From NCBI GenBank assembly GCA_964586145.1, contig CAZPHH010000001.1, positions 1 to 64,000 on the forward strand: 64,000 bases of DNA, read 5' to 3'. The stretch comes from JAFGJQ01 sp964586145. Lineage in GTDB: Bacteria; Planctomycetota; Phycisphaerae; UBA1845. How positions within the stretch are numbered: the stretch's first letter is position 1; every line of letters begins with the position of its first letter. Positions 44,647 to 53,420 of this stretch are shown here, piece after piece. The notes below the pieces were generated by a model. That model worked only from the letters and a program-made list of their open reading frames with translations, had not been told where the DNA came from and did not search any database. Position numbers and translations under genes: made by a program.

Positions 44647-47250
44647 ATGCAACTCAAGGACTATCAACTTCAGGTGTTGGAGCAGGTGGAGCGGTACCTG
44701 CGCGCCGTGTTGCGCGAACGCGAGGCGGGCAACACCCGCCACGCATCGCAGGACGCCTGGCGGACGGTGCGCGGCGGGGTGTATTACGAGCAGACCAACG
44801 GCCTGGGAGAGGACTATCCGAACTTCACGATCAAGGTGCCCACGGGCGGCGGCAAGACCGTTCTGGCCACGCAAATCCTCGGCTGGGTGTATCGAACGAT
44901 CCTCCGGGAACGGAACGGCGCCGGCCTGGTGCTCTGGGTGGTGCCCTCCAGCCAGATTTACCGCGACACCCTGCGGCGGCTGAGCGACCGGGGTGACTGG
45001 TACCGCATCATGCTCGAGCACGCCGTGTCCCGGCGAATCGAAGTGTGGGAAAAGACCGACATCGCCCGGCTGACCCCGGCGAAGCTCCGCGACAACCTGA
45101 ACATCCTGATCGTGCAACTGGCCAGCACGAACCGAGAGACGCAGGAACAGCTCAAGTTCTTCCGCGATTCGGGCGGAAACATCGTGCAGCACTTTCCGCC
45201 GGAGGACGACCCGGACGCGCATCGCAGGCTCAAAGAGGCGTTCCCGAACCTGGACATGATCGAGGACGACGCGGCGCGCGGGCGGCACCTGGTCGCCACG
45301 TCGATCGGCAATCTCGTCCGCATCTGCCGGCCGGCGGTGATTCTGGACGAGGGACACAAGGCGACCAGCCGAAAGGCGCGAGAGACGATTACGGGCTTCA
45401 ACGCCTCCGTTCTCGTGGAGCTGACGGCCACGCCCAGAGAGTCACGGAACGGGGGCTTCCGCCACATTCCCAACATTCTGTGCCGGGTGAGCGGCGAGCA
45501 GTTATTGAGGGAGGAAATGATCAAACTGCCGCTCAACATCGCGACGTCGCAGGAGCGATCGTGGGAATCGACGCTCACCATGGCGCGGGACAAGCGTTTG
45601 GCGCTGGCGAGGAAGGCGGCGGCGTACGCCGGGGAAACGCCCGACCCGCGATGGATTCGCCCCATCGTTCTGGTGCAGGTGGAGCGGACCGGCGCCGAGC
45701 AGCGGGGCCAGAAGATCGACGGCCGCCTCGCGATCCACGCGGACGACGTGAAAGAGCATCTGATGCAGCGGCTGGACGTTCCCGAGCACGCGATCGCCGT
45801 CAAGACGTCGACGAAGGACGAGCTGAATGTCGAGGGCGTGAACCTGGACGACCCCGATTGCCCCATCGAATGGATCATCACGAAAAGCGCCTTGCAGGAG
45901 GGGTGGGATTGCCCGTTCGCGTACGTGCTGGTGTCGCTGAACAACACGGGAAGCGGCATGGCCATGACGCAGCTCGTCGGCCGGGTGCTCCGGCAGCCGT
46001 ACCAGGAGAAGACGCCGCACCGTGAACTGAACGAGAGCTACGTGTATTGCCTTCACAAACGCGCCACGACCATTGCGCAGGAGGTCAAGAAGGCGCTGGA
46101 GGACGAGGGGTACGAAGGCGATGCGCTCGGACTGGTCGTGGATGCGACGTCGGACGACCGCCGAACGGCCGTTCGCGAAATCCGAATTCGAGACGAGTTC
46201 TCCCGGCTGTACCGGCTGTTTGAGGGCAAGATCTACCTGCCGCACTTCTGCGTCCGGAGCGGGCCGCGGTACGAGCCGCTGGACTACTTCGGACACCTGC
46301 TGTCCCAGGTGGACGTCGACACGTTTGAATACGATGAGGTATCCGGCGAAAAGTGGCATCTGGCCGAGGCCGTTCGGGAGGCCAGGGACCGATTCTATCG
46401 CTGGACGCTCGGCCAGTCCGAGCTGGAGCGGCAGCATGAGTCCGAGGTGGACCAGTGGGAGGAGGATTCGCGGATCCTGGCCTGGCTGGCGACCAGCCTT
46501 CCCTTCGACTACCTGAGCTTCAAGAAGCTGCGGCGGATCGTGGGCCGGCTGTACGACCGACTCCGACAGGCCGAGTTGCCGAACACGGTGGAAGGACGGC
46601 TCGCGCTCATCAAGACGGTCTTGCGCGACAAGGTCGCCCGCTTCATTCAGGAGCAGGTGGACAAGCAGACGGAGGCGGCGTTCCGCAACCTGTTCAACGA
46701 GGGCCGGCTCCGGTTCTTCCTCGAGTGTGCGGAGTGCCGTTTTCCCATTCCCGACTGCATCACCGTGAACGCCACGCGGCGGATGGTGCATGATGACGGC
46801 GAGCAGATCGCCAAGTCCCTGTTCGACTACGTCGAGGACGAGGGCCACAACGAATACGAGCGTGCGGTGGCGCTGGCCCTCGATCGCGACGAGAACGTGC
46901 TCTGGTGGTACCGAAACCTGATCGGTGACGACCAGTTCGCGATTCAGGGCTACCGCCGCCACCGCATCCGGCCGGATTTCGTCGTGCAGGACAAGGCGGA
47001 CCGCAAGCCCTGCCACCGGGTGATCGTCATCGAGAGCAAGGGCAAGCATCTGGAGTCGAATCCCGACACGCGATACAAGCGATCGGTCGCAGAAGTGTTC
47101 GAGAAGGTTGGCCGGGAGGTCACGTGGCAGCAGCTCGGCGAGGATTTTAAGGACCACATCTTCCGTTTCCAGATTCTCGATGAGGCGTCACAGCCGCACG
47201 GGAGCGACTGGCGGGACGAACTGACGGAACTGCTGCGAAGCTCGGAGTGA
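44647..47250 (+). CDS. Type III restriction Res-like helicase-nuclease, no Mod partner
   Basis: This 867-aa superfamily 2 ATPase begins MQLKDYQLQVLEQVERYL. It has Walker A VPTGGGKT (65-71), DEAH-like DEGH (234-237), motif III TATPR, a helicase C domain (about 420-520, with GWDCPFAYVLVS and QLVGRVLRQP) and a C-terminal PD-(D/E)xK nuclease (RPDFVVQ near 775, VIVIESKGK near 795). This is the type III Res plan. Res needs Mod for site recognition, and no N6-adenine methyltransferase gene is in the window, so it is an orphan or a standalone defence helicase. Length is at the lower end of the family. Confidence 0.85.
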   Translation: MQLKDYQLQVLEQVERYLRAVLREREAGNTRHASQDAWRTVRGGVYYEQTNGLGEDYPNFTIKVPTGGGKTVLATQILGWVYRTILRERNGAGLVLWVVPSSQIYRDTLRRLSDRGDWYRIMLEHAVSRRIEVWEKTDIARLTPAKLRDNLNILIVQLASTNRETQEQLKFFRDSGGNIVQHFPPEDDPDAHRRLKEAFPNLDMIEDDAARGRHLVATSIGNLVRICRPAVILDEGHKATSRKARETITGFNASVLVELTATPRESRNGGFRHIPNILCRVSGEQLLREEMIKLPLNIATSQERSWESTLTMARDKRLALARKAAAYAGETPDPRWIRPIVLVQVERTGAEQRGQKIDGRLAIHADDVKEHLMQRLDVPEHAIAVKTSTKDELNVEGVNLDDPDCPIEWIITKSALQEGWDCPFAYVLVSLNNTGSGMAMTQLVGRVLRQPYQEKTPHRELNESYVYCLHKRATTIAQEVKKALEDEGYEGDALGLVVDATSDDRRTAVREIRIRDEFSRLYRLFEGKIYLPHFCVRSGPRYEPLDYFGHLLSQVDVDTFEYDEVSGEKWHLAEAVREARDRFYRWTLGQSELERQHESEVDQWEEDSRILAWLATSLPFDYLSFKKLRRIVGRLYDRLRQAELPNTVEGRLALIKTVLRDKVARFIQEQVDKQTEAAFRNLFNEGRLRFFLECAECRFPIPDCITVNATRRMVHDDGEQIAKSLFDYVEDEGHNEYERAVALALDRDENVLWWYRNLIGDDQFAIQGYRRHRIRPDFVVQDKADRKPCHRVIVIESKGKHLESNPDTRYKRSVAEVFEKVGREVTWQQLGEDFKDHIFRFQILDEASQPHGSDWRDELTELLRSSE

Positions 47251-47337
47251 CCCTGGGCACCGGGATTCGGGGTTCGGGGTTCCCGGCACCCACGGCCCGT
47301 GCTCCGGGCGGCGGGACAGGACTGTTGTTCGAGCAAT

Positions 47338-47424
47338 CGGAGGAGGAGGGATTCGAACCCCCGGTACGGTTGCCCGTACAGCGGTTTTCAAGACCGCCGC
47401 CTTCAGCCACTCGGCCACTCCTCC
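47338..47424 (-). tRNA. tRNA-Ser (UGA)
   Basis: The 87-base minus-strand gene folds as a class II tRNA. The acceptor GGAGGAG pairs with CTCCTCC, the anticodon loop CTTGAAA carries TGA, the long variable arm has a TACGG/CCGTA stem, and the T arm GGGGGTTCGAATCCCTC holds the TTCGAAT loop. Discriminator G; CCA is not encoded. Its 3' end faces the defence island, the usual side for tRNA-targeted insertion. Confidence 0.95.
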
Positions 47425-47918
47425 AGGTCGGTTTGACAGAAACCGTGTCAAAAACCTCCTGCCCTCGCGTGTGCGGCGATGAACCGCCGCATCACTGGGT
47501 CGAAAGCCGGGTTCCCGGCGCCGCGCTCCAGCGGTGCCGGTCCCGGCCGAAAGGCCGCCGACGGCTTCACCCGCCCTCCGGCCGGCCCACGGTATTACAT
47601 CCTCGACGGTCGTGAAAGACAACGCCATTTCCGGGATCAATGCCGGCTGACGCCTCTGACTGCCTCCGCGGCGCATCGCCACGGAAGCAGCCGGTTGCAG
47701 ATTCCCGACCCGGCGAGACAATGACGTCAGCCTTGTGTCCGGGGCCGGGCGAAAGACAGGGGTCGGGGGACCGCGGACGGGGAACGGGGCTCGGCACGCA
47801 GAATGGGTCCGGAGAACACAAGGGCGCCGCCGGCCCGGATCGATGGCTTGCGCGTTCGAGGCAGCGCCAACCGTGCGCAGAAAGTGGTCCTGAGCCTCAT
47901 GCGTGAAGGAGCGAACGA
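47425..47918. other. 494-bp intergenic region upstream of tRNA-Ser and of the DUF202 gene
   Basis: No supported gene. It contains a 21-base palindrome at 47432-47452 (TTTGACA ... TGTCAAA with a 7-base spacer) that puts a TTGACA -35-like hexamer on both strands; the minus-strand copy could serve the tRNA, but no good -10 follows. The rest is G-rich low complexity. Confidence 0.4.
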
Positions 47919-48302
47919 TTGCGTTACAACCCCTACAGTCGGTTCCGTGGTCAAAACCTGACGCTCAACGACCATCTCGCGATTGACCGAACCGTCATGG
48001 CGAACGAACGGACGTTGCTGGCGTACGGGCGCAGCGCGTTGGCGCTGGTTGTCGTGGGCGGCACCTGCATCAAGTTTTTCGCGGCACCCTGGATCCAGGT
48101 GCTCGGGGCCGTCCTGATGGCGGCAGGAGTCCTGCTGGCCGCCTGGGGCTGGCATCGCTATTCGCGAGCGAAGCAACTGCTGGCCGCCGCCCTGGAGCGG
48201 GAGACCGGCACCCCTTCCCATCCGTTGAAGGATGAAATCAGCCCGCCAGAAGAAGAAGCGTCCAGAACGGACGAATCCGAGGCTGGCCCACCGGCCACGT
48301 GA
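47919..48302 (+). CDS. DUF202 (YidH-type) membrane protein
   Basis: This 127-aa protein has the family core RTVMANERTLLAYGRSALAL followed by two hydrophobic helices (about 42-62 and 68-88) and a polar acidic tail. The family's function is not known. The likely start is TTG at 47919 with AGGAG seven bases upstream. Its TGA overlaps a GTG that opens another frame (48299). Confidence 0.8.
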   Translation: MRYNPYSRFRGQNLTLNDHLAIDRTVMANERTLLAYGRSALALVVVGGTCIKFFAAPWIQVLGAVLMAAGVLLAAWGWHRYSRAKQLLAAALERETGTPSHPLKDEISPPEEEASRTDESEAGPPAT

Positions 48303-48470
48303 TCCGGGTGACGGGCATTCGCGCGAACCGGGTCAAGCGATTGATTCCCGCAACGGTGGACGTGGTCGTCGACGACGCGAACCTGGCCCTGGCCGTCGAG
48401 AGCAACATGCACATGCGGGACTGCCTGCGGGAGCAGATCGTGCGGCTGGAACGGGCGGTTTCGCGAGCTC
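48299..48470 (+). pseudogene. Coding-like segment coupled to the DUF202 gene
   Basis: A GTG overlaps the DUF202 TGA (GTGA) and opens a frame with strong GC at third positions and protein-like content (VDVVVDDANLALAVESNMHM; LREQIVRLERAV) for about 55 codons. After that the composition turns Arg-rich and the frame continues past the start of the next gene, to 48811. It could be a short real protein hidden by a later change, or a degraded gene. No family recognised. The remaining gap to 48698 has no other gene. Confidence 0.3.
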
Positions 48471-48698
48471 CGCGTGGCGGACAGGTCCGTTTGTCGTTGT
48501 GTCCGCGTCGGGGAATGGGTACGATGGAGAACGCCGTCCGGCGGAGGGGAAGGAAGCTCCACGCCCGCCGGATGCCGGACCCACCGCGACGAGGAAATCG
48601 CCCGGCCGTCGGGCGCGCCCTTCGCCGGGATCGGGACCGGTTGGACGGACGACCCTCGTACAAGGAGCTTGCGGCTCCCGCTTGCGAAGGACACCCAG

Positions 48699-49961
48699 AT
48701 GCGTGCGCGAACACGGGCGAGTCTGTGCATTGCAGCCATCGGACTGGCGCTGGGCGGAAGCGCAGCGCCGTCGCTGGGAAATGGAGACTCCAACGGCGAC
48801 GGCATCATTGACCTGGCCGACTATGTCGAGTTCGCCGGGTGCATGGCCGGGCCCGGCGAGGGCCTGGTCGCCGGCTGCGCGGTCTTCGATTTCGACGACG
48901 ACAGCGACGTGGACCTGGCGGATTTCGCCCGGTTTCAGCAGATCTTTGGCACCGCGACGCCGCCGCCCGGCATGGTCCTGATTCCCGCGGGCGAGTTCCA
49001 GATGGGCGACCCGTTCCACGAGGGCTATCCACAGGAGCTTCCCGTGCATGCGGTGAACGTGGCCGCCTGCTACATGGGGGTCTATGAGATCACGAACGCG
49101 GAGTATGCCGCCGGGTTGAACTGGGCCCTCGCACAAGGCGGCCTGATCACGCTGTCGGGCGGAGTGGTCTACCAGGCCGGAAGCGGCACGAGCTACCCAT
49201 ACTGTGACACGACGGCCGGCTCTGCGTCCAGCCGGATCACCTGGAACGGCAGCACGTTCGGCGTGGTATCGGGCAAACAGGACCACCCGATGACGAACGT
49301 CAGTTGGTATGGAGCGGCGGCGTACAGCAACTGGCGCAGCGCCATGGAGGGCAGGCCGCCGTGCTACGACACGACGACGTGGGCGTGCAGTTTCGGTGTC
49401 GGCGGGTATCGCTTGCCCACGGAAGCGGAGTGGGAGAAAGCCGCAAGAGGCGGGACGGCAGGAAATCGGTTTGCCTGGTCCGATCAGGATACGATCCAGC
49501 ACGCCCGGGCGAATTACTACTGCCTGCCGGACGCCCTGTACGACACGAGTCCGACATCGGCCTTTCATCCGTGCTGGGGGGTGGAAGGATGGCCGGGGAC
49601 AAGCCCGGCGGGCTTCTTCACCGGAGAGCTGCAGCACAAGGCAGACTGGAACTGGCCCGGATCGGTGACGAGCTATCCAACCGCGAGCGGAGCCAACGGT
49701 TTTGGCCTGCACGATCTGGCCGGCAACGTATCGGAGTGGTGTCACGACTGGTATGGGGGAGCGTACTACCAGTCCTACGTCGATTCGGGCAGTCCCCCGA
49801 ATCCGCACGGCCCGCCCTCCGGCGCCTACCGTGTGCTTCGCGGCGGCTCCTGGATTGTGAACGCATTCAACGGTCGCGTGTCGTACCGGAGCGGCCACGA
49901 GCCCGGCGTCCGTCTCGGCGAATCAGGATTTCGATTGCTTCTGGAGGTCGCGGATGACTGA
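48699..49961 (+). CDS. Secreted N-terminal dockerin fused to a SUMF1-like domain
   Basis: This 420-aa protein has a signal peptide (about 1-27), two dockerin-like calcium repeats (NGDGIIDLADYVEFAG and DDDSDVDLADFARFQ, about 28-85) and a SUMF1 domain (MVLIPAGEFQMGD to the end, with LPTEAEWEKAARGG, NVSEWCHDWYG and VLRGGSW). Catalytic formylglycine enzymes have a Cys pair after RGGSW. Here the stretch WIVNAFNGRVSYRSG has none, so it is not expected to make formylglycine and may bind instead. The ATG at 48699 follows GAAGGA. Dockerins at the N-terminus are unusual. No cohesin is visible. Confidence 0.8.
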   Translation: MRARTRASLCIAAIGLALGGSAAPSLGNGDSNGDGIIDLADYVEFAGCMAGPGEGLVAGCAVFDFDDDSDVDLADFARFQQIFGTATPPPGMVLIPAGEFQMGDPFHEGYPQELPVHAVNVAACYMGVYEITNAEYAAGLNWALAQGGLITLSGGVVYQAGSGTSYPYCDTTAGSASSRITWNGSTFGVVSGKQDHPMTNVSWYGAAAYSNWRSAMEGRPPCYDTTTWACSFGVGGYRLPTEAEWEKAARGGTAGNRFAWSDQDTIQHARANYYCLPDALYDTSPTSAFHPCWGVEGWPGTSPAGFFTGELQHKADWNWPGSVTSYPTASGANGFGLHDLAGNVSEWCHDWYGGAYYQSYVDSGSPPNPHGPPSGAYRVLRGGSWIVNAFNGRVSYRSGHEPGVRLGESGFRLLLEVADD

Positions 49962-50054
49962 CGCCGGGGCCGGGATGGCTTGCTCGCCGCCCCGTGCGGC
50001 CGGGGGCGGCGGTGTCCGTGACACCGGCAAGCGCTTTTGCGCCAGGAGGCTATC

Positions 50055-51362
50055 ATGAGCAGCGCGCATCCTGTCGGGATCTGGCACAACCACCGGATGA
50101 GTCGGAGGGAGTTCCTGAGGCATTTCGGCATTGCGTCCGGCGCGCTGACGCTGAGCCCGTTCTTCGTGGATCGCCTGGCCGGCGCCCTGGCGCAGACGAC
50201 GACGGTGAAGGTGTATCTCGTCAAGAACGGCGATCACATCCAGAACACCAGCAAGATCCTCGAGCTGGTCGGCGGCGCGGGCTCCGTGATCGGTCCGCAC
50301 GATGTCGTGGTGCTGAAGTGCAACGGCCAATGGCCGAACCGGGGGTACACGCACACCGGATGCGTCAAGGCGGTGATTGACGACATCCTCGCGATCCCGG
50401 GCTTCGACGGCGAAGTGCATATCTGCGACAACGTCCAGACCTACGGCAGCGCGGGGGCGTTCGGGTTCGACGCCACGCCGGGGAATCGCCTGGACAACTG
50501 GCCGGACCACAACTGGAATTCTCTGGCCGACGTCTATCCGAACGTCGCGACGAAGCGTTGGTACAATACGACCACCGACATATCGGGCCCCGCCGATCTG
50601 ACCGACGGATGGATGCGCACGTTCTTCACCCACCACGGAATCCCGACCTATCTTTCCTACCCGGTCTACCCATCGCCGCTGTCCGGCGGGCGGATGATCG
50701 ACCTGAAGCACGGTGTCTGGGAGGACGGTTCGTACAGCGCGACCCGGCAGTTGAAGGTCATCTTCATGCCCACGCTGAATTACCACAGCACGTACGCGGG
50801 GATCACCAGCGCCGTCAAATGCTTCTTCGGCACGACGGAGATCCCGGGCGGCATCAGCGGCACCTTTCGGGGGCATTACCAGATCCACAGCGCCACCTAC
50901 CAGCATCCGGGGATGGCCACGGACATCAACGCCTTTCGAGCCGGTGAGCTTACGGCGCGGTACATGAAGACGCAGTACGCTCCGCATCTGTTCATCACCT
51001 GCGCCATGTACAGCGGCCACAACGGAAGGTGGTCGTCGGCCGCGGAGACCCGGACGGTGCTGGCATGCACGAATCCGGCCAGCCTGGATTACATCGCCTG
51101 CAAGAACGTCATCTCGCCCCTTCGCGCGGACAACACGCTGGATCCCGACAGAGACCAGCCGGTGCGCCGACAACTCCTCGGATGCACGACCGCGGGGATC
51201 GGGACCATCGAACCGGTCCACATCGAGCTGATCCAATACGACTTTGACAATCCCGGCGCGCTGACGAGGATCGACGTGGAGCGGGCGCTCCGAAGCCACC
51301 GTCGGGGTTCGATCAGCGAGAGACAGTTGAAAGACACCTTCACCGCCTACCTGGAACGGTAA
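50055..51362 (+). CDS. Tat-exported DUF362 domain protein
   Basis: This 435-aa protein has a twin-arginine signal (SRREFLRHFGIASG), cleaved near ALAQ. The remainder matches DUF362-type proteins: VVVLKCNGQWPNRGYTHT, VHICDNVQ, KVIFMPTLNYH and the late TMYSG-like segment. DUF362 proteins often accompany metal or iron-sulfur chemistry, but no Cys-rich ferredoxin motif is evident here, so function is open. The ATG at 50055 has AGGAGG five bases upstream. It lies 93 bp after the dockerin-SUMF1 gene on the same strand. Confidence 0.7.
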   Translation: MSSAHPVGIWHNHRMSRREFLRHFGIASGALTLSPFFVDRLAGALAQTTTVKVYLVKNGDHIQNTSKILELVGGAGSVIGPHDVVVLKCNGQWPNRGYTHTGCVKAVIDDILAIPGFDGEVHICDNVQTYGSAGAFGFDATPGNRLDNWPDHNWNSLADVYPNVATKRWYNTTTDISGPADLTDGWMRTFFTHHGIPTYLSYPVYPSPLSGGRMIDLKHGVWEDGSYSATRQLKVIFMPTLNYHSTYAGITSAVKCFFGTTEIPGGISGTFRGHYQIHSATYQHPGMATDINAFRAGELTARYMKTQYAPHLFITCAMYSGHNGRWSSAAETRTVLACTNPASLDYIACKNVISPLRADNTLDPDRDQPVRRQLLGCTTAGIGTIEPVHIELIQYDFDNPGALTRIDVERALRSHRRGSISERQLKDTFTAYLER

Positions 51363-51589
51363 CGCCCTCCCTCGGAAGACCACGCCCCCGCAGCAACGCG
51401 ACGCGTGCCGAACGGGACATCATTGCGATTGTGATTGTTGGGAGCCGGCGGACGGCGTTCGAGGAGGATGTTGCCGGACGGGCAAGACCGGCCAAACCCG
51501 ACCGCGAACGCCGCATCCCATGGGCAAGGTCAAGCGGTTCTTCGAGGTCGCGCGGACGCACCCCGGTGCATCGGCTTCGGAAGAAGCGA

Positions 51590-53263
51590 CTACTGCGTTA
51601 TTCCGTCGCCTGCATCAGCCGGCTGGGGCGCCGACGACTCTTCGGGGCCGTTCTCCTCGTCACCCAGCGGTTCCCAGAAACCCAAGCTCTCCTGCTCGAT
51701 TCTGCAGAAGCCGGTCGCCTGGTACTTGTGATGGGCATTGTAGCCCCAGGCCAGGTGAGCCGAATCGCCGCCACTCTGCGTGGTGATCAGGAAGCGATTC
51801 GGCAACCCGCCGAATGCCCGCGCCTGCTCGGCGGGCAAGTCCTTGTCTCCGGCATTGGCGTCGACGGGGACCCACCCGTAGTTGGGCAGGTAGACTTCAG
51901 CCCAGCGATGATGGGCTTCGTCGATGCTGGCATCATCGCCGCGCACCACGACGCCGCCTTGATACCGGGCGGGCAGTCCCGCGGCGCGACAGAGGGCAAT
52001 GAACGTGAATGTATACTCCGAGCACGAGCCCGTGCCGCGCTTCAGGACGACCTCCGGCACGTCCCAGCCGCCGACCATCTCATACTCCAGCTTGCCGATG
52101 ATGTAGTTGAAGATCTTGCGGGCGATCCAGTAGGGATTCGACTCCTCCCCCACCACCGCCTGCACCGTATCCCGAATAAACGCGCTGTCCAGCCGATATC
52201 GCGAACCGTCGGCCGTGTACTTCTCGCGGATTTCGGCGGGAATGTCCGCCAGCGTCCCGCAGCGGTCGGGGAAGATCACGTAGCGAATTGCCGAGACTCG
52301 CGCTTCGATGTGGTAACCGACCGTCTGCCGCTGCCCGGCCGGCACGCCGTCGAGCTCGAAAACGGCACAGCGCTGCCCCCAACGATCGGTCTCCAGCCGG
52401 GTGGGACGCATGGAGAAATGGGGTTCGGACAACAGCGCCTGCTGCGGCAGATTCTGCGGCAAGGCGAGATTCACCGTCAACGAACGCACGGCGCCAGGCC
52501 CGTAGTTGTACAGACCCCACAGGTACTCCACCCGCGCCCGGCGGGTTTCACTCAGGCGAAACGGCTGTTCGCTCTGCAACGGCAGTCGATACAGCTTCCG
52601 CTCCTGAAAATCGACGTTCCACAGATCACCGTTACGGAAGGCAATCCCGGCCGGGTACGGGCCCGGCGCCGGCAGAGCCGTCACAACCTGGCCCTGCTGC
52701 GGGTCGATCGCGTAGAACTCGTCGCTGATGCGGTCTGCCGCCCACAGGTACGCACCGTCCCAGGCCAGCGTCGAGCAGGATTTCGTCGGAGCGGCGAAGA
52801 TCTTCAGAATCGTGCCGTCTTCCGGAATCAACTCGTAGATCTGGTCGCTCTTTTGCTCCAGCAGGTAGAGCGTCTTGCCCGCCCAGGCCAGCCCGGCCGG
52901 ATTCGGCCCCGGTGCTTTAAAGGAGTTTTCCACCACGCCGGTCTGTGGATTGAAGCAGTAGATCCAGCCGCTGTGATCGTCGGAAACATACAGCCGCCCG
53001 TCATCCGAACAGGTCAGGCCGTGCGGGCGCAGCGTCGGCGCATCGAAGGACTGCTGAATCGCGCCGTCTTCCGTGGAAATCGCGTGGATCTTCGCCTCTC
53101 GCCAGTCAAGCACGTACAGTTGCGCTTCGTGCCACGCCAAACCGGCGGGGTAGCGACAAGGCACAGAGAGCGTCTCTGCGGCGTCGCCGGGAGCGGCGGC
53201 GGCCGCGACACTGCGGAGCAGGACGCACGGGACGAGGGCGAACAGAGGTGATGGGGTCTTCAT
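51590..53263 (-). CDS. Secreted beta-propeller plus transglutaminase-like protein
   Basis: This 557-aa protein has a signal peptide (about 1-24), a six-bladed propeller-like half (about 28-235; repeats such as PAGLAWHEAQLYVLDWRE and NPAGLAWAGKTLYLLEQ), a linker and a transglutaminase core (RGTGSCSEYTFTFIALCR with Cys414, then DEAHHRWAEVYL for His and WVPVDAN for Asp). The complete Cys-His-Asp triad suggests an active protease or amide-transfer enzyme acting outside the membrane. The ATG at 53263 has GGAG six bases upstream. It lies 157 bp downstream of the GH2 gene. Confidence 0.8.
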   Translation of the reverse strand: MKTPSPLFALVPCVLLRSVAAAAAPGDAAETLSVPCRYPAGLAWHEAQLYVLDWREAKIHAISTEDGAIQQSFDAPTLRPHGLTCSDDGRLYVSDDHSGWIYCFNPQTGVVENSFKAPGPNPAGLAWAGKTLYLLEQKSDQIYELIPEDGTILKIFAAPTKSCSTLAWDGAYLWAADRISDEFYAIDPQQGQVVTALPAPGPYPAGIAFRNGDLWNVDFQERKLYRLPLQSEQPFRLSETRRARVEYLWGLYNYGPGAVRSLTVNLALPQNLPQQALLSEPHFSMRPTRLETDRWGQRCAVFELDGVPAGQRQTVGYHIEARVSAIRYVIFPDRCGTLADIPAEIREKYTADGSRYRLDSAFIRDTVQAVVGEESNPYWIARKIFNYIIGKLEYEMVGGWDVPEVVLKRGTGSCSEYTFTFIALCRAAGLPARYQGGVVVRGDDASIDEAHHRWAEVYLPNYGWVPVDANAGDKDLPAEQARAFGGLPNRFLITTQSGGDSAHLAWGYNAHHKYQATGFCRIEQESLGFWEPLGDEENGPEESSAPQPADAGDGITQ

Positions 53264-53420
53264 GGTTGGCTCCGAGCATGACGGGGTAATCCCGGCCCGG
53301 CCGAGGTGAATTCCAGCGGCACGGCCGGCATGGCTGACAAGTGTACGCCGTTGGCGGCGATCTGTGAAGCCGTGTGCATCCGTGGCAGATCGGCTTCGTG
53401 GGCGCGGGGCGCGGCGAGCC

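Noticed and set aside
47338..47424. Attachment-site duplication of the tRNA-Ser 3' end at the other side of the island
   Set aside because: No second copy of the tRNA 3' sequence was seen in 40381-41100, and no integrase gene is present.
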